Shown: positions 8,041 through 15,818 of the stretch, in pieces | Numbering within the stretch: the first letter of the stretch is position 1 | How the letters are laid out: each line of letters begins with the position of its first letter | Notes under the pieces: model-generated | What the model was told of the DNA's origin: nothing | Databases searched by the model: none | Seen by the model: only the letters and a program-made list of their open reading frames with translations | Assembly (NCBI GenBank): GCA_031180725.1 | Contig: JAPSLO010000001.1 | Location: 186,001-250,000 of the forward strand | Direction of reading: 5' to 3' | Length of the DNA: 64,000 bases | From: Roseomonas sp. | Lineage (GTDB): Bacteria; Pseudomonadota; Alphaproteobacteria; Acetobacterales; Acetobacteraceae | Program-made: the position numbers and the translations under genes

Positions 8041-8763
8041 CTACCGCCCCGGCTCGACCTCTTCGTCGCCTTCCTCTTGCTGCTCGAGCCAGGCGCGGTC
8101 ATTGGCGCAAACTGTTGCCCTCCGCTGCAGATAGATGGTGCGATGGACCGCGTAGCTGTCGAGCGCTTCAGTTTCGATCCGCAGGAGCTCGTGCTGGTGT
8201 CTCTCATAACCGATGAGGGCGTCGGTCGTGCTCCAGCCCAGGACCAGGTCCGGGCCGATTGCCTGCGACAGCGCCGCGCTGGTGGCAACCCAGGCTCCGG
8301 CATCACGCAGGGTAAAAGGCCCGAACAGCGGCAAGATGACGAATGGGCCGCTTGGTACTCCCCACCCGCACAAGGTATCGCCGAGGCCGAAACTGCGCCG
8401 AGGGTAGCCCATCGCGGCCGCCCTATCGTGAATTCCGCCGAGGCCAAGTGTTGAGTTGATTCCGAAACGGGCTGCCGCGTTCAGCGCAATACCCGTCTGA
8501 CCCGCAGCAAGACCGCTGAGGGCAACGATGGGCTCGTTGAGATTAGCCACAGCATTGCGGACCGTGCTCCGAAAGCCGGGCGTAGTAATGCGTCGGTATA
8601 GATCGACCGCCGGATTGAGTACATTCGTCTGTACGCTTTGGTTGAAGGCGTGGATCCGACGATTGAGGTTCTCCAGAGGGTCCTCGAGTGGCATCGCCGG
8701 AGCCGGAGATGTCGAGAGCAGCAGCATCAATGCCACGGCGCCGCACAAGCTTCCCTGCCGCAT
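8041..8763 (-). CDS. MlaA/VacJ-like outer-membrane lipid-asymmetry protein (copy 1)
   Basis: MlaA removes misplaced phospholipids from the outer leaflet of the outer membrane. This 240-residue protein has a cleavable leader (CGAVALMLLLSTSPAPAMP) and family motifs DPLENLNRRIHAFN, INSTLGLGGIHDRAA and GLGDTLCGWGVPSGPFVILP followed by LFGPFTLRDAG. Unlike E. coli MlaA it lacks a lipobox cysteine after the leader, so it is probably not a lipoprotein. No mlaBCDEF genes are near. A second diverged copy follows at 9024-9740. The C-terminus is acidic (EEGDEEVEPG). A specialised role with the surrounding exported proteins is inferred from context. Confidence 0.93.
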   Translation of the reverse strand: MRQGSLCGAVALMLLLSTSPAPAMPLEDPLENLNRRIHAFNQSVQTNVLNPAVDLYRRITTPGFRSTVRNAVANLNEPIVALSGLAAGQTGIALNAAARFGINSTLGLGGIHDRAAAMGYPRRSFGLGDTLCGWGVPSGPFVILPLFGPFTLRDAGAWVATSAALSQAIGPDLVLGWSTTDALIGYERHQHELLRIETEALDSYAVHRTIYLQRRATVCANDRAWLEQQEEGDEEVEPGR

Positions 8764-9023
8764 GGGTCTGCCCCGATCGCATTTTCCTTCGGGGGAGCAA
8801 ACGAAGCCCTGTACTTATGGTTCCCGGCGCACGTCACGACGCCGGTTCTGCTTCTCCTTGGAGGATTTTCACGTGAAGCGTTTGCGGTTCACGGCGGGAA
8901 ATGCGCTAGCAAGAACAGCTTAGCATCCACCATTCACGCCCCGGCAACGACGCTTCAGTCCGCGATGCGAGCGGCGCTGAGCTGCAGGGTTGCATTCATT
9001 CCCGCGTCATCCTTCCTGCATGA

Positions 9024-9740
9024 TCAGCCTGGGGAGGGCGCGGCCGCGCAACGCGCTGCACGACTGGCGAGATAGGCGTCGCGCAGTGCCTCATAATCCT
9101 CCCCGACGAGAGAGGCAGCGTCGGGATCAAGACTCCGTCCGACGGCCAGTACGGCCGCTTCGTCGAGCACCATCACCAGGGCGAGGCTCTCCAGCGAGAG
9201 GGCGGTACCGACAAGCGGCGTCAGCATCGCCAGAACGATCAGGTTGCCAAGAACGACATCGGCCACTGCATCACGGACCGTACGCGGCCCGAGGACCGGC
9301 ACCATGATGAAGGGCCCGGGGGGCACCCCGCGCCGGCAGAGAGCAAGGCCAAGATCCGCGGCCCGCGGCTCGAGGCCCCATTCGCGCGCCCTGTCCACCA
9401 AGCCGCCCAGGCCGAGCGTCGTGTTTATGGCGAAGCGCTGAACATGCTCCCAAGCCCGACCCGGCTCGCCGGATACGAGCTCGCTGACCACCGAGACCGG
9501 CTCGTTGACGAAGTTGAAAGCCGCCCGGCCTAAAGGCTGCAGGATGGCCTCCGCTCCAGAGGAACCGAGTTGCCCACCGATCGCGGAAATGGCCGCTTCG
9601 CCAGCCGCGTTGGCTTCGTAGACCCAGCGATTGACCCGGTCCAGCCAACCGGGAGGGGACGTCGGCTCCTCGGCCAAGGCAGTGCCGCCTGCCGTCAGCC
9701 CGACCGCCAGGAGGGCGGCATGCAACGCTCGTCGGATCAA
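9024..9740 (-). CDS. MlaA/VacJ-like protein (copy 2)
   Basis: A second MlaA-type protein of 238 residues. The TTG at 9740 is chosen because GGAGGCGAGGA lies about nine bases upstream and the product then begins with a normal leader (ALHAALLAVGLTAGGTALA). The longer frame to 10100 has unlikely composition and runs into the divergent TPR gene. Family motifs are INTTLGLGGLVDRAREWG and GLALCRRGVPPGPFIMVP followed by VLGPRTVRDAV. It is clearly diverged from copy 1, for example in its N-terminal GWLDRVNRWVYEAN in place of DPLENLNRRIHAFN. Again there is no lipobox. It is upstream of copy 1 on the same strand, 260 bases away. Confidence 0.9.
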   Translation of the reverse strand: MIRRALHAALLAVGLTAGGTALAEEPTSPPGWLDRVNRWVYEANAAGEAAISAIGGQLGSSGAEAILQPLGRAAFNFVNEPVSVVSELVSGEPGRAWEHVQRFAINTTLGLGGLVDRAREWGLEPRAADLGLALCRRGVPPGPFIMVPVLGPRTVRDAVADVVLGNLIVLAMLTPLVGTALSLESLALVMVLDEAAVLAVGRSLDPDAASLVGEDYEALRDAYLASRAARCAAAPSPG

Positions 9741-9875
9741 GGCAGTGCTTCCTCGCCTCCCGGCACGACGAGGTCGGCCGCACCGGATGATTGCATTCTC
9801 TTCAATGAAAATGCACGTTGCAATTGATAATCCGGGGTGGCGAGCCGATCGGCAGCCGGCAAGGGCCAACACACG
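9741..9875. promoter_or_regulatory. Divergent promoter region between MlaA copy 2 and TPR gene
   Basis: An AT-rich patch at 9788-9832 stands out. It holds a dyad, ATTGCA (9790-9795) with TGCAAT (9819-9824), and a possible -10 element GATAAT (9826-9831) for the rightward TPR gene. No clear -35 element could be assigned, so this is a candidate only. Confidence 0.35.
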
Positions 9876-10973
9876 ATGCTGTTCCTCAACAACCTCCTGA
9901 ACACGGTCGTGCTCGCGGTTGGCCTGCTGACAGCAGAGCTGGCGCTGGACAGCCGAACGGTCTCCTTCGAATCGATCAGCATCCCGGCGTCGCTCGCCTC
10001 CCAGGGCTACACGGCGGAGGTTGCACAACAGCGCATCACCGCCGCCGCCCTTTCCGTGGTGCGCGATGCCCGCACCCTGGCAGAGACGCATCATGTGCAA
10101 TCATCCAACAGCGACGACCCGGTCGAACTGATCGCGCGCTATCTCGGCGTACAGCCGCTTCTGCAGGTCGCACAGCAGGCCGCGGGCGGACTCGAATACC
10201 GGATCGCCGCCGACATCGTCGTCGAGCGCTCGGCGCTCGTACTACGCATGCGCGCCTCTCGCTACGACGGGCGCGTCACCAGCGCGCGGGTCTCGCGCCC
10301 GCCCGAGGAGATCGAGCAACTCCTCGCCGATGGCGGCTTCATGCTGATGCGGCTCATCGACCCGCATGTCGCCTGTTCCGCCATCCTGCGGCGCAGCGCC
10401 CGCGCAGGCACGCCGGATTGGGACCGGACGTCCCGCTGCGTTGAAGCCTCGCTCCCTGCGGCAGGCCCGGAGGACCGGACCTGGCTCTACAACCTGCTCG
10501 GTGTCACGCGGGTACTCCGCCACGATCGTGCCGGCGCCCTGACCGCCTTCCGCAGTGCACTCGAGATCGAAGCGAACTTCTCGCCGAGCCTCCTGAACAT
10601 TGGCATCCTCCTCGCTGGCGCCAATCGGCATGAGGACGCGATCCGGGCATACCGGACAGTGTTCCGCCATCGCACCTACGGCGACTCGCTTCAGACATAT
10701 GCCGCCACACATACGATGATGGCAGTGAGCCTGGAGCGACTCGGCAGGCCCCAAGAAGCCCTGGAGCAGCTTCGCCAGGCGATCAGGGCAGTCCCCGACT
10801 ACCTTCCCCCCTACCTCATGTTGCTCGAGCGCTTGCCGGAAGGCTCTCGGGAAGCGCTGGCTGTCCGGCGCGCGATGGCGCAGATCCAGACGCGCACCGC
10901 CCAGGAAGGCCAGGCGGATATATTCACCGAAAATCTCCTCGGGATGATGCCGCTCAGCGCGCTGCTGAACTAA
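9876..10973 (+). CDS. TPR-repeat protein of the envelope cluster
   Basis: 365 residues. A hydrophobic N-terminus (MLFLNNLLNTVVLAVGLL) suggests membrane anchoring. Residues ~45-160 form an unrecognised alpha/beta region that includes LIARYLGVQPLLQVAQQAAG. From about residue 210 there are at least three TPR-like helix pairs (YNLLGVTRVLRHDRAGALTA, LLNIGILLAGANRHEDAIRA, MAVSLERLGRPQEALEQL). TPRs normally mount partner proteins, so it may act as the scaffold of the cluster; that is inference. An in-frame ATG lies 13 codons upstream; 9876 is preferred because the leader then starts cleanly. It is transcribed divergently from the mlaA-like pair. Confidence 0.75.
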   Translation: MLFLNNLLNTVVLAVGLLTAELALDSRTVSFESISIPASLASQGYTAEVAQQRITAAALSVVRDARTLAETHHVQSSNSDDPVELIARYLGVQPLLQVAQQAAGGLEYRIAADIVVERSALVLRMRASRYDGRVTSARVSRPPEEIEQLLADGGFMLMRLIDPHVACSAILRRSARAGTPDWDRTSRCVEASLPAAGPEDRTWLYNLLGVTRVLRHDRAGALTAFRSALEIEANFSPSLLNIGILLAGANRHEDAIRAYRTVFRHRTYGDSLQTYAATHTMMAVSLERLGRPQEALEQLRQAIRAVPDYLPPYLMLLERLPEGSREALAVRRAMAQIQTRTAQEGQADIFTENLLGMMPLSALLN

Positions 10974-10983
10974 AGGAGCCACG

Positions 10984-11067
10984 ATGCCCTGCCTCGCAGG
11001 AGACGAGCACGACGAGCAGGCAGCAAGCCGAAGCGAATTGCGTCCGGGGATGGGCAAAATCCGCTGA
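10984..11067 (+). CDS. Possible 27-residue small protein
   Basis: An ATG at 10984 stands 6 bases after AAGGAG and directly behind the TPR gene stop. It opens a 27-codon frame (MPCLAGDEHDEQAASRSELR...). The ribosome site is better than that of most genes here, but the peptide has no recognisable feature and could be chance. Confidence 0.2.
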   Translation: MPCLAGDEHDEQAASRSELRPGMGKIR

Positions 11068-11087
11068 AGCAGACAGCCTGCGGGGTG

Positions 11088-11123
11088 GGATCACGCTCCG
11101 GGCGTTCATGCGTTCCGTGATCC
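11088..11123. terminator. Dyad between convergent genes
   Basis: GGATCACG (11088-11095) and CGTGATCC (11116-11123) form an 8-bp stem with a 20-base loop just before the end of the convergent gene at 11127. It has no T-run; a bidirectional stop or protein site is possible. Confidence 0.35.
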
Positions 11124-11126
11124 GCT

Positions 11127-11648
11127 CTACCCGCGCTGGCGAGGAGCGAGGGGCGTACCGAGAGCTCCCGGCGGCTCTGTCGCCGGTGCGTCCGGCTCCT
11201 GCGCCGGTTCACGGGTGAGGTGGCGGTAAAGTGGAGTCAGAGCGCCGCCGACCGCGCAGAAGGTGCCGAAGGTGACGCCGACCACGCCGAGCGCCAGAAC
11301 GCGCGGATTGGCCGTGCGCACCAGCCCTCCCGCTACCACATTCAGGAGGTTCTCGGCACCTGTCAGCAGCGACAGGCCTGTCATCCCGCCGCCGAAGACG
11401 AGGCACCCGATGCTCTGCTCGACCAGCAGTGTGTGACGCCCGTCGGGCTGGACCGGCGCCTCCCGCATGACCGGCGCCGAGGGTCCGAAGGCGCGCACTT
11501 CCCTTCGAAGCGCCGCTGGCGGCACCACGGCCGCCGGAGCGGTTCGCTCCGACACGCCGGCAGGCTGCGGTTCTTCTGCTCCGGCTTGCAGGGACAAGAG
11601 GAGGAGAGCCGCGAGCGCCGCCGCGGCGAAGCAGGGCTCAGCGCGCAA
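11127..11648 (-). CDS. Small exported membrane protein, paralogue A
   Basis: 173 residues, function unknown. TTG at 11648 is chosen: AGAGG lies six bases upstream and the product begins with a leader (FAAAALAALLLLSLQAGAEE). A proline-rich linker is followed by two hydrophobic segments with the core motifs SIGCLVFGGGMTG, GAENLLNVVAGGLV, TFGTFCAVGGALTPLYRHL. The same motifs in the same order occur in the protein at 19874-20440 (SLGC, GENLVNIIAGGVV, SFCAIGQALTPLYLY), so the two are paralogues. Two cysteines are shared. The start overlaps the end of the upstream DUF2061 gene by 11 bases, which implies translational coupling. Confidence 0.75.
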   Translation of the reverse strand: MRAEPCFAAAALAALLLLSLQAGAEEPQPAGVSERTAPAAVVPPAALRREVRAFGPSAPVMREAPVQPDGRHTLLVEQSIGCLVFGGGMTGLSLLTGAENLLNVVAGGLVRTANPRVLALGVVGVTFGTFCAVGGALTPLYRHLTREPAQEPDAPATEPPGALGTPLAPRQRG

Positions 11649-12822
11649 TTGCGACCTCTGGCAATTCGGTGAGCGCATCGGCCGGAGATCCCGACGCCCC
11701 GATGTCGCGCCACACCAGCTCATGGAAATAATAGGCGGCGGAGTTGACCACACCGCCCAGCATCGCGATGCCACTCGCAGAACCAGCATTGCCGGTGAAG
11801 AAATAGGCAACACCGACATCGAGCAGGGAGCCGACGGCCCGCCAGCTCAACGTCTTCCAGAGTGCCTCGCTCCTCGGAGTCAACTCGCTAACCGCAAAGC
11901 CGCCGCTCGTCCGACCGCCAGGAGGTTCGGCGGCAGAGGGCGGTTGGAGGCGGAAAGCCACCTGCCAGGGACGTGGCCAGCCAAGGGCGCCGCCCCGTCC
12001 CTTGAAGCCCAGGCGCAACTCCGGCAGCGCCTCCTCATACCAGTCGACGAGCTGGGCCACGACCCAGGTGCGCGCCGGGTCGCTGGCGACTGCGCGCGTC
12101 CCCCAACCGCTGCGTGCCCAGGCATTGTCCTCAGGCTGTGTCGCATCGGTTGCCGCACCGAGCAGACTTCCCAGACGAGCTGAAAGCCGCGCGACCGGGC
12201 CCGCCGCAAGCTCCGCTGCCGGTACTTCCGGCGGCTGCGGCACGCCAAGCAGGAGCGGATCAAAGAGATAGCGCACGTCGAGCAGGTCGTCCTGGTCCGC
12301 GAACCGCATCGAAACTTGCAGCCAAGCGGGTGGTGCCGCGATTCCATTGCGCCCCAGCGCGTCGAGGGCAGCGTGCCATGCCGGGTCGGCGCGGCCTGCC
12401 CGTGCCTCTCCGTGCAGTACATGCGCGATGGTGGCACAATAGGCGAGCGTCGGTGCTACTGGCGTCTCCACGCGCGCGAGATGAAGGTCGCGCCGGCGGC
12501 AATCGGGGTCCAGGCCGAATCCTCCTGCGGCCGGGCTGATATTGGTGCGCAGCACGACAAGGGCAACGACCCGCTGCTGCAGTATCCATCCGAGCACGAC
12601 GCTGCGGAGCGGCGCTGTGCTGCCGGCACGCTCCGCATGAGGTGCGACGCTGAAAAAGGCATCAGCAAGCACCCGCCATGCGCCTGGCGGCAGAGGAACA
12701 CGCTTTCCCTCCACCAGCATGGCGTCAGTCGCGTGCTCCGCCTCCTCTGCTCGTATGGCGGCAGGCAGCGCAAACAGCGGCAGCGCGAGAACGGCGACGA
12801 GCAGCGCGCCCCTGGCATGCAT
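11638..12822 (-). CDS. Exported protein with C-terminal DUF2061 membrane domain (copy 1)
   Basis: 394 residues: a leader (ALLVAVLALPLFALPAAIRAEE), a ~270-residue extracytoplasmic region, and near residues 330-385 a DUF2061 domain (EALWKTLSWRAVGSLLDVGV ... YYFHELVWRDIG) with two membrane helices. The N-terminal region shares with the genes at 13347 and 14528 an opening VPLPPGAW motif, a cysteine pair (DCRRRDL ... YCATIAHVL) and a MRFADQDDLLDVRYLFDP motif. DUF2061 is a small domain of unknown function; its fusion to a long periplasmic part is unusual. Likely role: envelope-anchored factor acting with its two paralogues (inference). Confidence 0.8.
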   Translation of the reverse strand: MHARGALLVAVLALPLFALPAAIRAEEAEHATDAMLVEGKRVPLPPGAWRVLADAFFSVAPHAERAGSTAPLRSVVLGWILQQRVVALVVLRTNISPAAGGFGLDPDCRRRDLHLARVETPVAPTLAYCATIAHVLHGEARAGRADPAWHAALDALGRNGIAAPPAWLQVSMRFADQDDLLDVRYLFDPLLLGVPQPPEVPAAELAAGPVARLSARLGSLLGAATDATQPEDNAWARSGWGTRAVASDPARTWVVAQLVDWYEEALPELRLGFKGRGGALGWPRPWQVAFRLQPPSAAEPPGGRTSGGFAVSELTPRSEALWKTLSWRAVGSLLDVGVAYFFTGNAGSASGIAMLGGVVNSAAYYFHELVWRDIGASGSPADALTELPEVAIAR

Positions 12823-12838
12823 TGGCGCCTCGTTCCGC

Positions 12839-13354
12839 CTAGATCCGGTAGTACCAGCGGCGCGAGCGCAGTAGCCCAGCGCGGCGCGGCTCGATGCCGC
12901 CTTCCTCCATCAGCGCCTTCACGCGCTGATCGATTTCGGTCGCCTCCATCTCATCGCCAGCTTGGGCACGATAGACTTGGGCCGCTTGCCGGAACTGGGC
13001 ACGGCTGAGCCGTTTACGCCGGCCGGACGCGGCCTTCAGCCACTGCGCCAAAGTGCGCTCCACATCGCGTTCGCGGGGGACGCCGGCCGCGTCGGCGGCG
13101 CCCTGCACGATGCCGCGCGCCTCGACCAGGGTCAGATCGAATTCACGGATGCCGGTCTCGATGAGATCGAGCTCCTCCTCCCGCGTGAGAAAGCCCTTGG
13201 TGGAGGCACGCAGCTCGGCAATGTCGGCGAACTGCCTTGCTTTTGGATTGGCTTCGCGTCCCGGCGCTGTCTCGATTGAAGGCATAGAATGATCCGTCCT
13301 GATATGCTGTGTCGGATTGTCGGGCCGCATTCCGGCCACGCCGCCCTCACGCAT
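12839..13354 (-). CDS. Hypothetical soluble charged protein
   Basis: 171 residues with no leader and no membrane segment, an exception in this cluster. It is highly charged and helical: REEELDLIETGIREFDLTL, then ERDVERTLAQWLKAASG, RKRLSRAQFRQAAQVYRAQ and a basic tail ending RSRRWYYRI. ATG at 13354 overlaps the stop of the upstream DUF2061 gene by 8 bases (ATGCGTGA), which suggests coupling; ATG at 13285 is an alternative start. It resembles no family I can name. Its place between two DUF2061 paralogues suggests a cytoplasmic partner of those membrane proteins. Confidence 0.65.
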   Translation of the reverse strand: MREGGVAGMRPDNPTQHIRTDHSMPSIETAPGREANPKARQFADIAELRASTKGFLTREEELDLIETGIREFDLTLVEARGIVQGAADAAGVPRERDVERTLAQWLKAASGRRKRLSRAQFRQAAQVYRAQAGDEMEATEIDQRVKALMEEGGIEPRRAGLLRSRRWYYRI

Positions 13355-14525
13355 TGCGGCCGAGGTAGCGGAAATCGAGGATACGTGCGGCGTCGGGGCG
13401 GGAAGCACTCGGTGCGAAGCGGCTCCACGCTATCTCGTGCATGTAGAACTTGTAGCTGTTCACCACGATCTGCAGCACTTCCAGCACGCCTGCGGCAAAG
13501 GGCGTGCCAATCCAGTAAAGGTCGATCCAGAAGTTGAGGAAGGAGACGATGGGCCGGTAGCTAAGCGTCTTGTAGAGTGCGACCACGGCCGGATCGGCCA
13601 CCTCCGACCCGGTATCGAGCCCGCGTTCCGCCAGACGTCGGATCTGCTCCTCGTATTGTCCCTGGGTGATCGCACCTGACCGGTACAGCCCCTCGATGGC
13701 CGCGGCGCGCTGGGTGAGGACATCGGCAGCGGGGTCTGCTGGCTCGCCCGGCATCGGGACCGCCGCACCGGTCTGCAACCGCCCCTTGAGGCCATTGTCC
13801 ACCAGCGCGCTGAAGGGCAGCGACCAGGCACCAAGCCGCTGCGCGGCGGCAAGCCGCGGTGCATCATTCACGATACGATCGGCATGCCAGGGCGAGTCCC
13901 GCCAGCGTGCCGGGGACGTCTCCGCGGGAAGGCCAAGCGCGGAAGGTGCGAAGTGGATGCGCAGATCGACCACATCGCTGCGATTCGCGGCACGGAAGCC
14001 GGCAGTGATGAAGCCGGACGAGAGCGCAAGCCCCGTCTGCGCCGCATGCGCGACGGCCTGCCGCCAGGCGGCGGGGCTACCGGGCTCGCCAGCCTGAGCG
14101 GCGGGAGCAAGGGTGTGGCCGATGAAGAAACAGGAGGCGTCCCACCCCGCCTTGTAGCGCACGACCGCGAGGATGAGGTCGCGTCGCTCGCAGTCCTGCG
14201 CGATGCCCCAGCCGTCAGTGGTCGGCAGCAGGTTGGTATTGACCTCCGCAACGGCGGATACGGTCTGCCCCTCAAGACGGAAGAGCACCGTGCTGCGCAG
14301 CCGGCCGAAGGCGCCGACCCGCTCACCGTCAAAGTCGGAGGTCGCATCCCCGGCGACGATCCAGCGACCGGCCGGCAGAGGCACCTGGCGCGAACCGCCT
14401 AGCATCATCAGTCCTTCGATCTCGGTGCCAGGCTGCAGGAGCTGCGACGGAGGCTGCGCTGCGGCCGAGGCAGAGCCGAGGGCGAGGAAAGTTGCCGCGA
14501 GCATTGCGCGGAGCGGGCGGTACAT
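13347..14525 (-). CDS. Exported protein with C-terminal DUF2061 membrane domain (copy 2)
   Basis: 392 residues built like its neighbours. A leader (RAMLAATFLALGSASAAAQ) precedes the periplasmic region with VPLPAGRWIVAGDA, a cysteine pair (DCERRDLILAVVRYKAGWDASC) and FRAANRSDVVDLRIHF. From residue ~325 comes a DUF2061-type domain (ALYKTLSYRPIVSFLNFWID ... YKFYMHEIAWSRF). A segment just before it, AAAIEGLYRSGAITQGQYEE, is shared with copy 3 (LAALEDLYRAGILPREEYLA) and resembles a SHOCT-like helix pair. The gap to the upstream copy 3 is 2 bases, so they are one transcript. Confidence 0.8.
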   Translation of the reverse strand: MYRPLRAMLAATFLALGSASAAAQPPSQLLQPGTEIEGLMMLGGSRQVPLPAGRWIVAGDATSDFDGERVGAFGRLRSTVLFRLEGQTVSAVAEVNTNLLPTTDGWGIAQDCERRDLILAVVRYKAGWDASCFFIGHTLAPAAQAGEPGSPAAWRQAVAHAAQTGLALSSGFITAGFRAANRSDVVDLRIHFAPSALGLPAETSPARWRDSPWHADRIVNDAPRLAAAQRLGAWSLPFSALVDNGLKGRLQTGAAVPMPGEPADPAADVLTQRAAAIEGLYRSGAITQGQYEEQIRRLAERGLDTGSEVADPAVVALYKTLSYRPIVSFLNFWIDLYWIGTPFAAGVLEVLQIVVNSYKFYMHEIAWSRFAPSASRPDAARILDFRYLGRNA

Positions 14526-14527
14526 GA

Positions 14528-15697
14528 TCAGAGCTCCTCCCCGACATAGGCGAAGTCCACCATGCGGTTGGCATCGCGCGTCGTCCGCCGCGCCCAGTAG
14601 TCCTCCCAGTAGTTGTCGTTGAGCACGAAGACGATGGAGTGCACGACAACGATCGTTGCGGTGATCGCGCCCGACACCGGCGTGTTCGCCGTCACGATGT
14701 AGGCGAGCAGATAGTCGACGATCGAGCCGAAGACGCGGAAGGAGATGTTCTTCTGGACGGCCGGCGGCAGCCCGCCGGTGCGCTCAACCCGCAACGGCGT
14801 CTCCCGTGCCGCCTGCTGGGACTGGGCCAAGTATTCTTCCCGCGGCAGGATGCCGGCCCGATAGAGATCCTCCAAGGCGGCGAGCTTGCCGTCGACGCCG
14901 GGCGAGTCGGAGAGAAATGCGGCGACTTGCGGCATTTCCGGCGCAGGGCCGACAGGGCGGTTGCGCATCCCATGCTCGATCTGCGCGTCGAAGCCGATCG
15001 CCCAGGCGGAGAGAGTTTCCGCGGCACCCATGCGGACCGGGTCGGCGCGCACTGCCTCCGGCGTCCAGTCCTCGGCGCGCACGGCCTCACCGCCAACGAA
15101 GAGCGACGGGTCGAAATGGTAGCGCGTATCGATCAGGTCCTGCCGGTCGCTGATGCGGAACCCAGCGGTCAGCCAGACATCGGGCAGCGCAAGGCCATTC
15201 AGTGCCGCGAAGCGCCGCGCCGCGCGCCAGGCCTCGGGCACCGTCTCGTCATCCACCGCGCGACTCGCCTGCACGAAAATGCAGGAAGTCTCCCAGCCCG
15301 TGCGATAACGCGTCAGCAGCAACCATTGCCGTCCTGGCTGGCAGGCTCGCGAGCGCCCCCAGCCATCGTTCACGGACACGGCGTTCGTGTTCAGCTCGAT
15401 CATCGCGACGATGCGGTCACCGCGGCGCTGGAAGAGCACGACGTTCCGGATCGCGCCGAACGCCCCGATCTCCGGCATGTCAAAGTCCTGCGTGCCGATG
15501 CCGGCGACGACCCACTCTCCGTCCGGCAGCGGCAGATGCTTGCCGTCGAGTCGGAGCGCCCGGGTGACCACCTCGCCGGCCGTCAATGCATACGCGCGCC
15601 CCGACGACAGCGGAACGGCACACAGCATCAGGAGGGCCAGCAGCGCGAGGCTGCGCGCGGGCAGGGCAAGGCACCGGCGTCGGCAGGGTGTTGTCAC
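14528..15697 (-). CDS. Exported protein with C-terminal DUF2061 membrane domain (copy 3)
   Basis: 389 residues and the first gene of a five-gene leftward block. GTG at 15697 is chosen because GGGGAGG lies five bases upstream and a leader then follows (RSLALLALLMLCAVPLSSGRAYA). Shared features are LPLPDGEWVVAGIG, a cysteine pair (RACQPGRQWLLL ... WETSCIFV), FRISDRQDLIDTRYHFDP, the LYRAGILPREEY helix pair and a C-terminal membrane domain (QKNISFRVFGSIVDYLLAYI ... LNDNYWEDYWARR). The DUF2061 match is weaker than in copies 1 and 2. Function unknown. Confidence 0.78.
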   Translation of the reverse strand: MTTPCRRRCLALPARSLALLALLMLCAVPLSSGRAYALTAGEVVTRALRLDGKHLPLPDGEWVVAGIGTQDFDMPEIGAFGAIRNVVLFQRRGDRIVAMIELNTNAVSVNDGWGRSRACQPGRQWLLLTRYRTGWETSCIFVQASRAVDDETVPEAWRAARRFAALNGLALPDVWLTAGFRISDRQDLIDTRYHFDPSLFVGGEAVRAEDWTPEAVRADPVRMGAAETLSAWAIGFDAQIEHGMRNRPVGPAPEMPQVAAFLSDSPGVDGKLAALEDLYRAGILPREEYLAQSQQAARETPLRVERTGGLPPAVQKNISFRVFGSIVDYLLAYIVTANTPVSGAITATIVVVHSIVFVLNDNYWEDYWARRTTRDANRMVDFAYVGEEL

Positions 15698-15818
15698 GCG
15701 CCCCTCCCCGATGCAGCGGGTTTCTGTCGCGAATGTGAAATCATCATGCGGAATTCCGCGCCGAGCGGGTTGCGGACATAGCAACCTCTCAACGAATGCG
15801 CTACTAGATTAACCCGGT
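15698..15818. promoter_or_regulatory. Divergent promoter region inside the envelope cluster
   Basis: 121 bases separate the leftward DUF2061 block from the rightward mitofilin-like block. Both ribosome sites lie in it. An AT-rich stretch near 15800-15815 (CTACTAGATTAA) could be the rightward -10 region. No operator could be identified. Confidence 0.3.
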
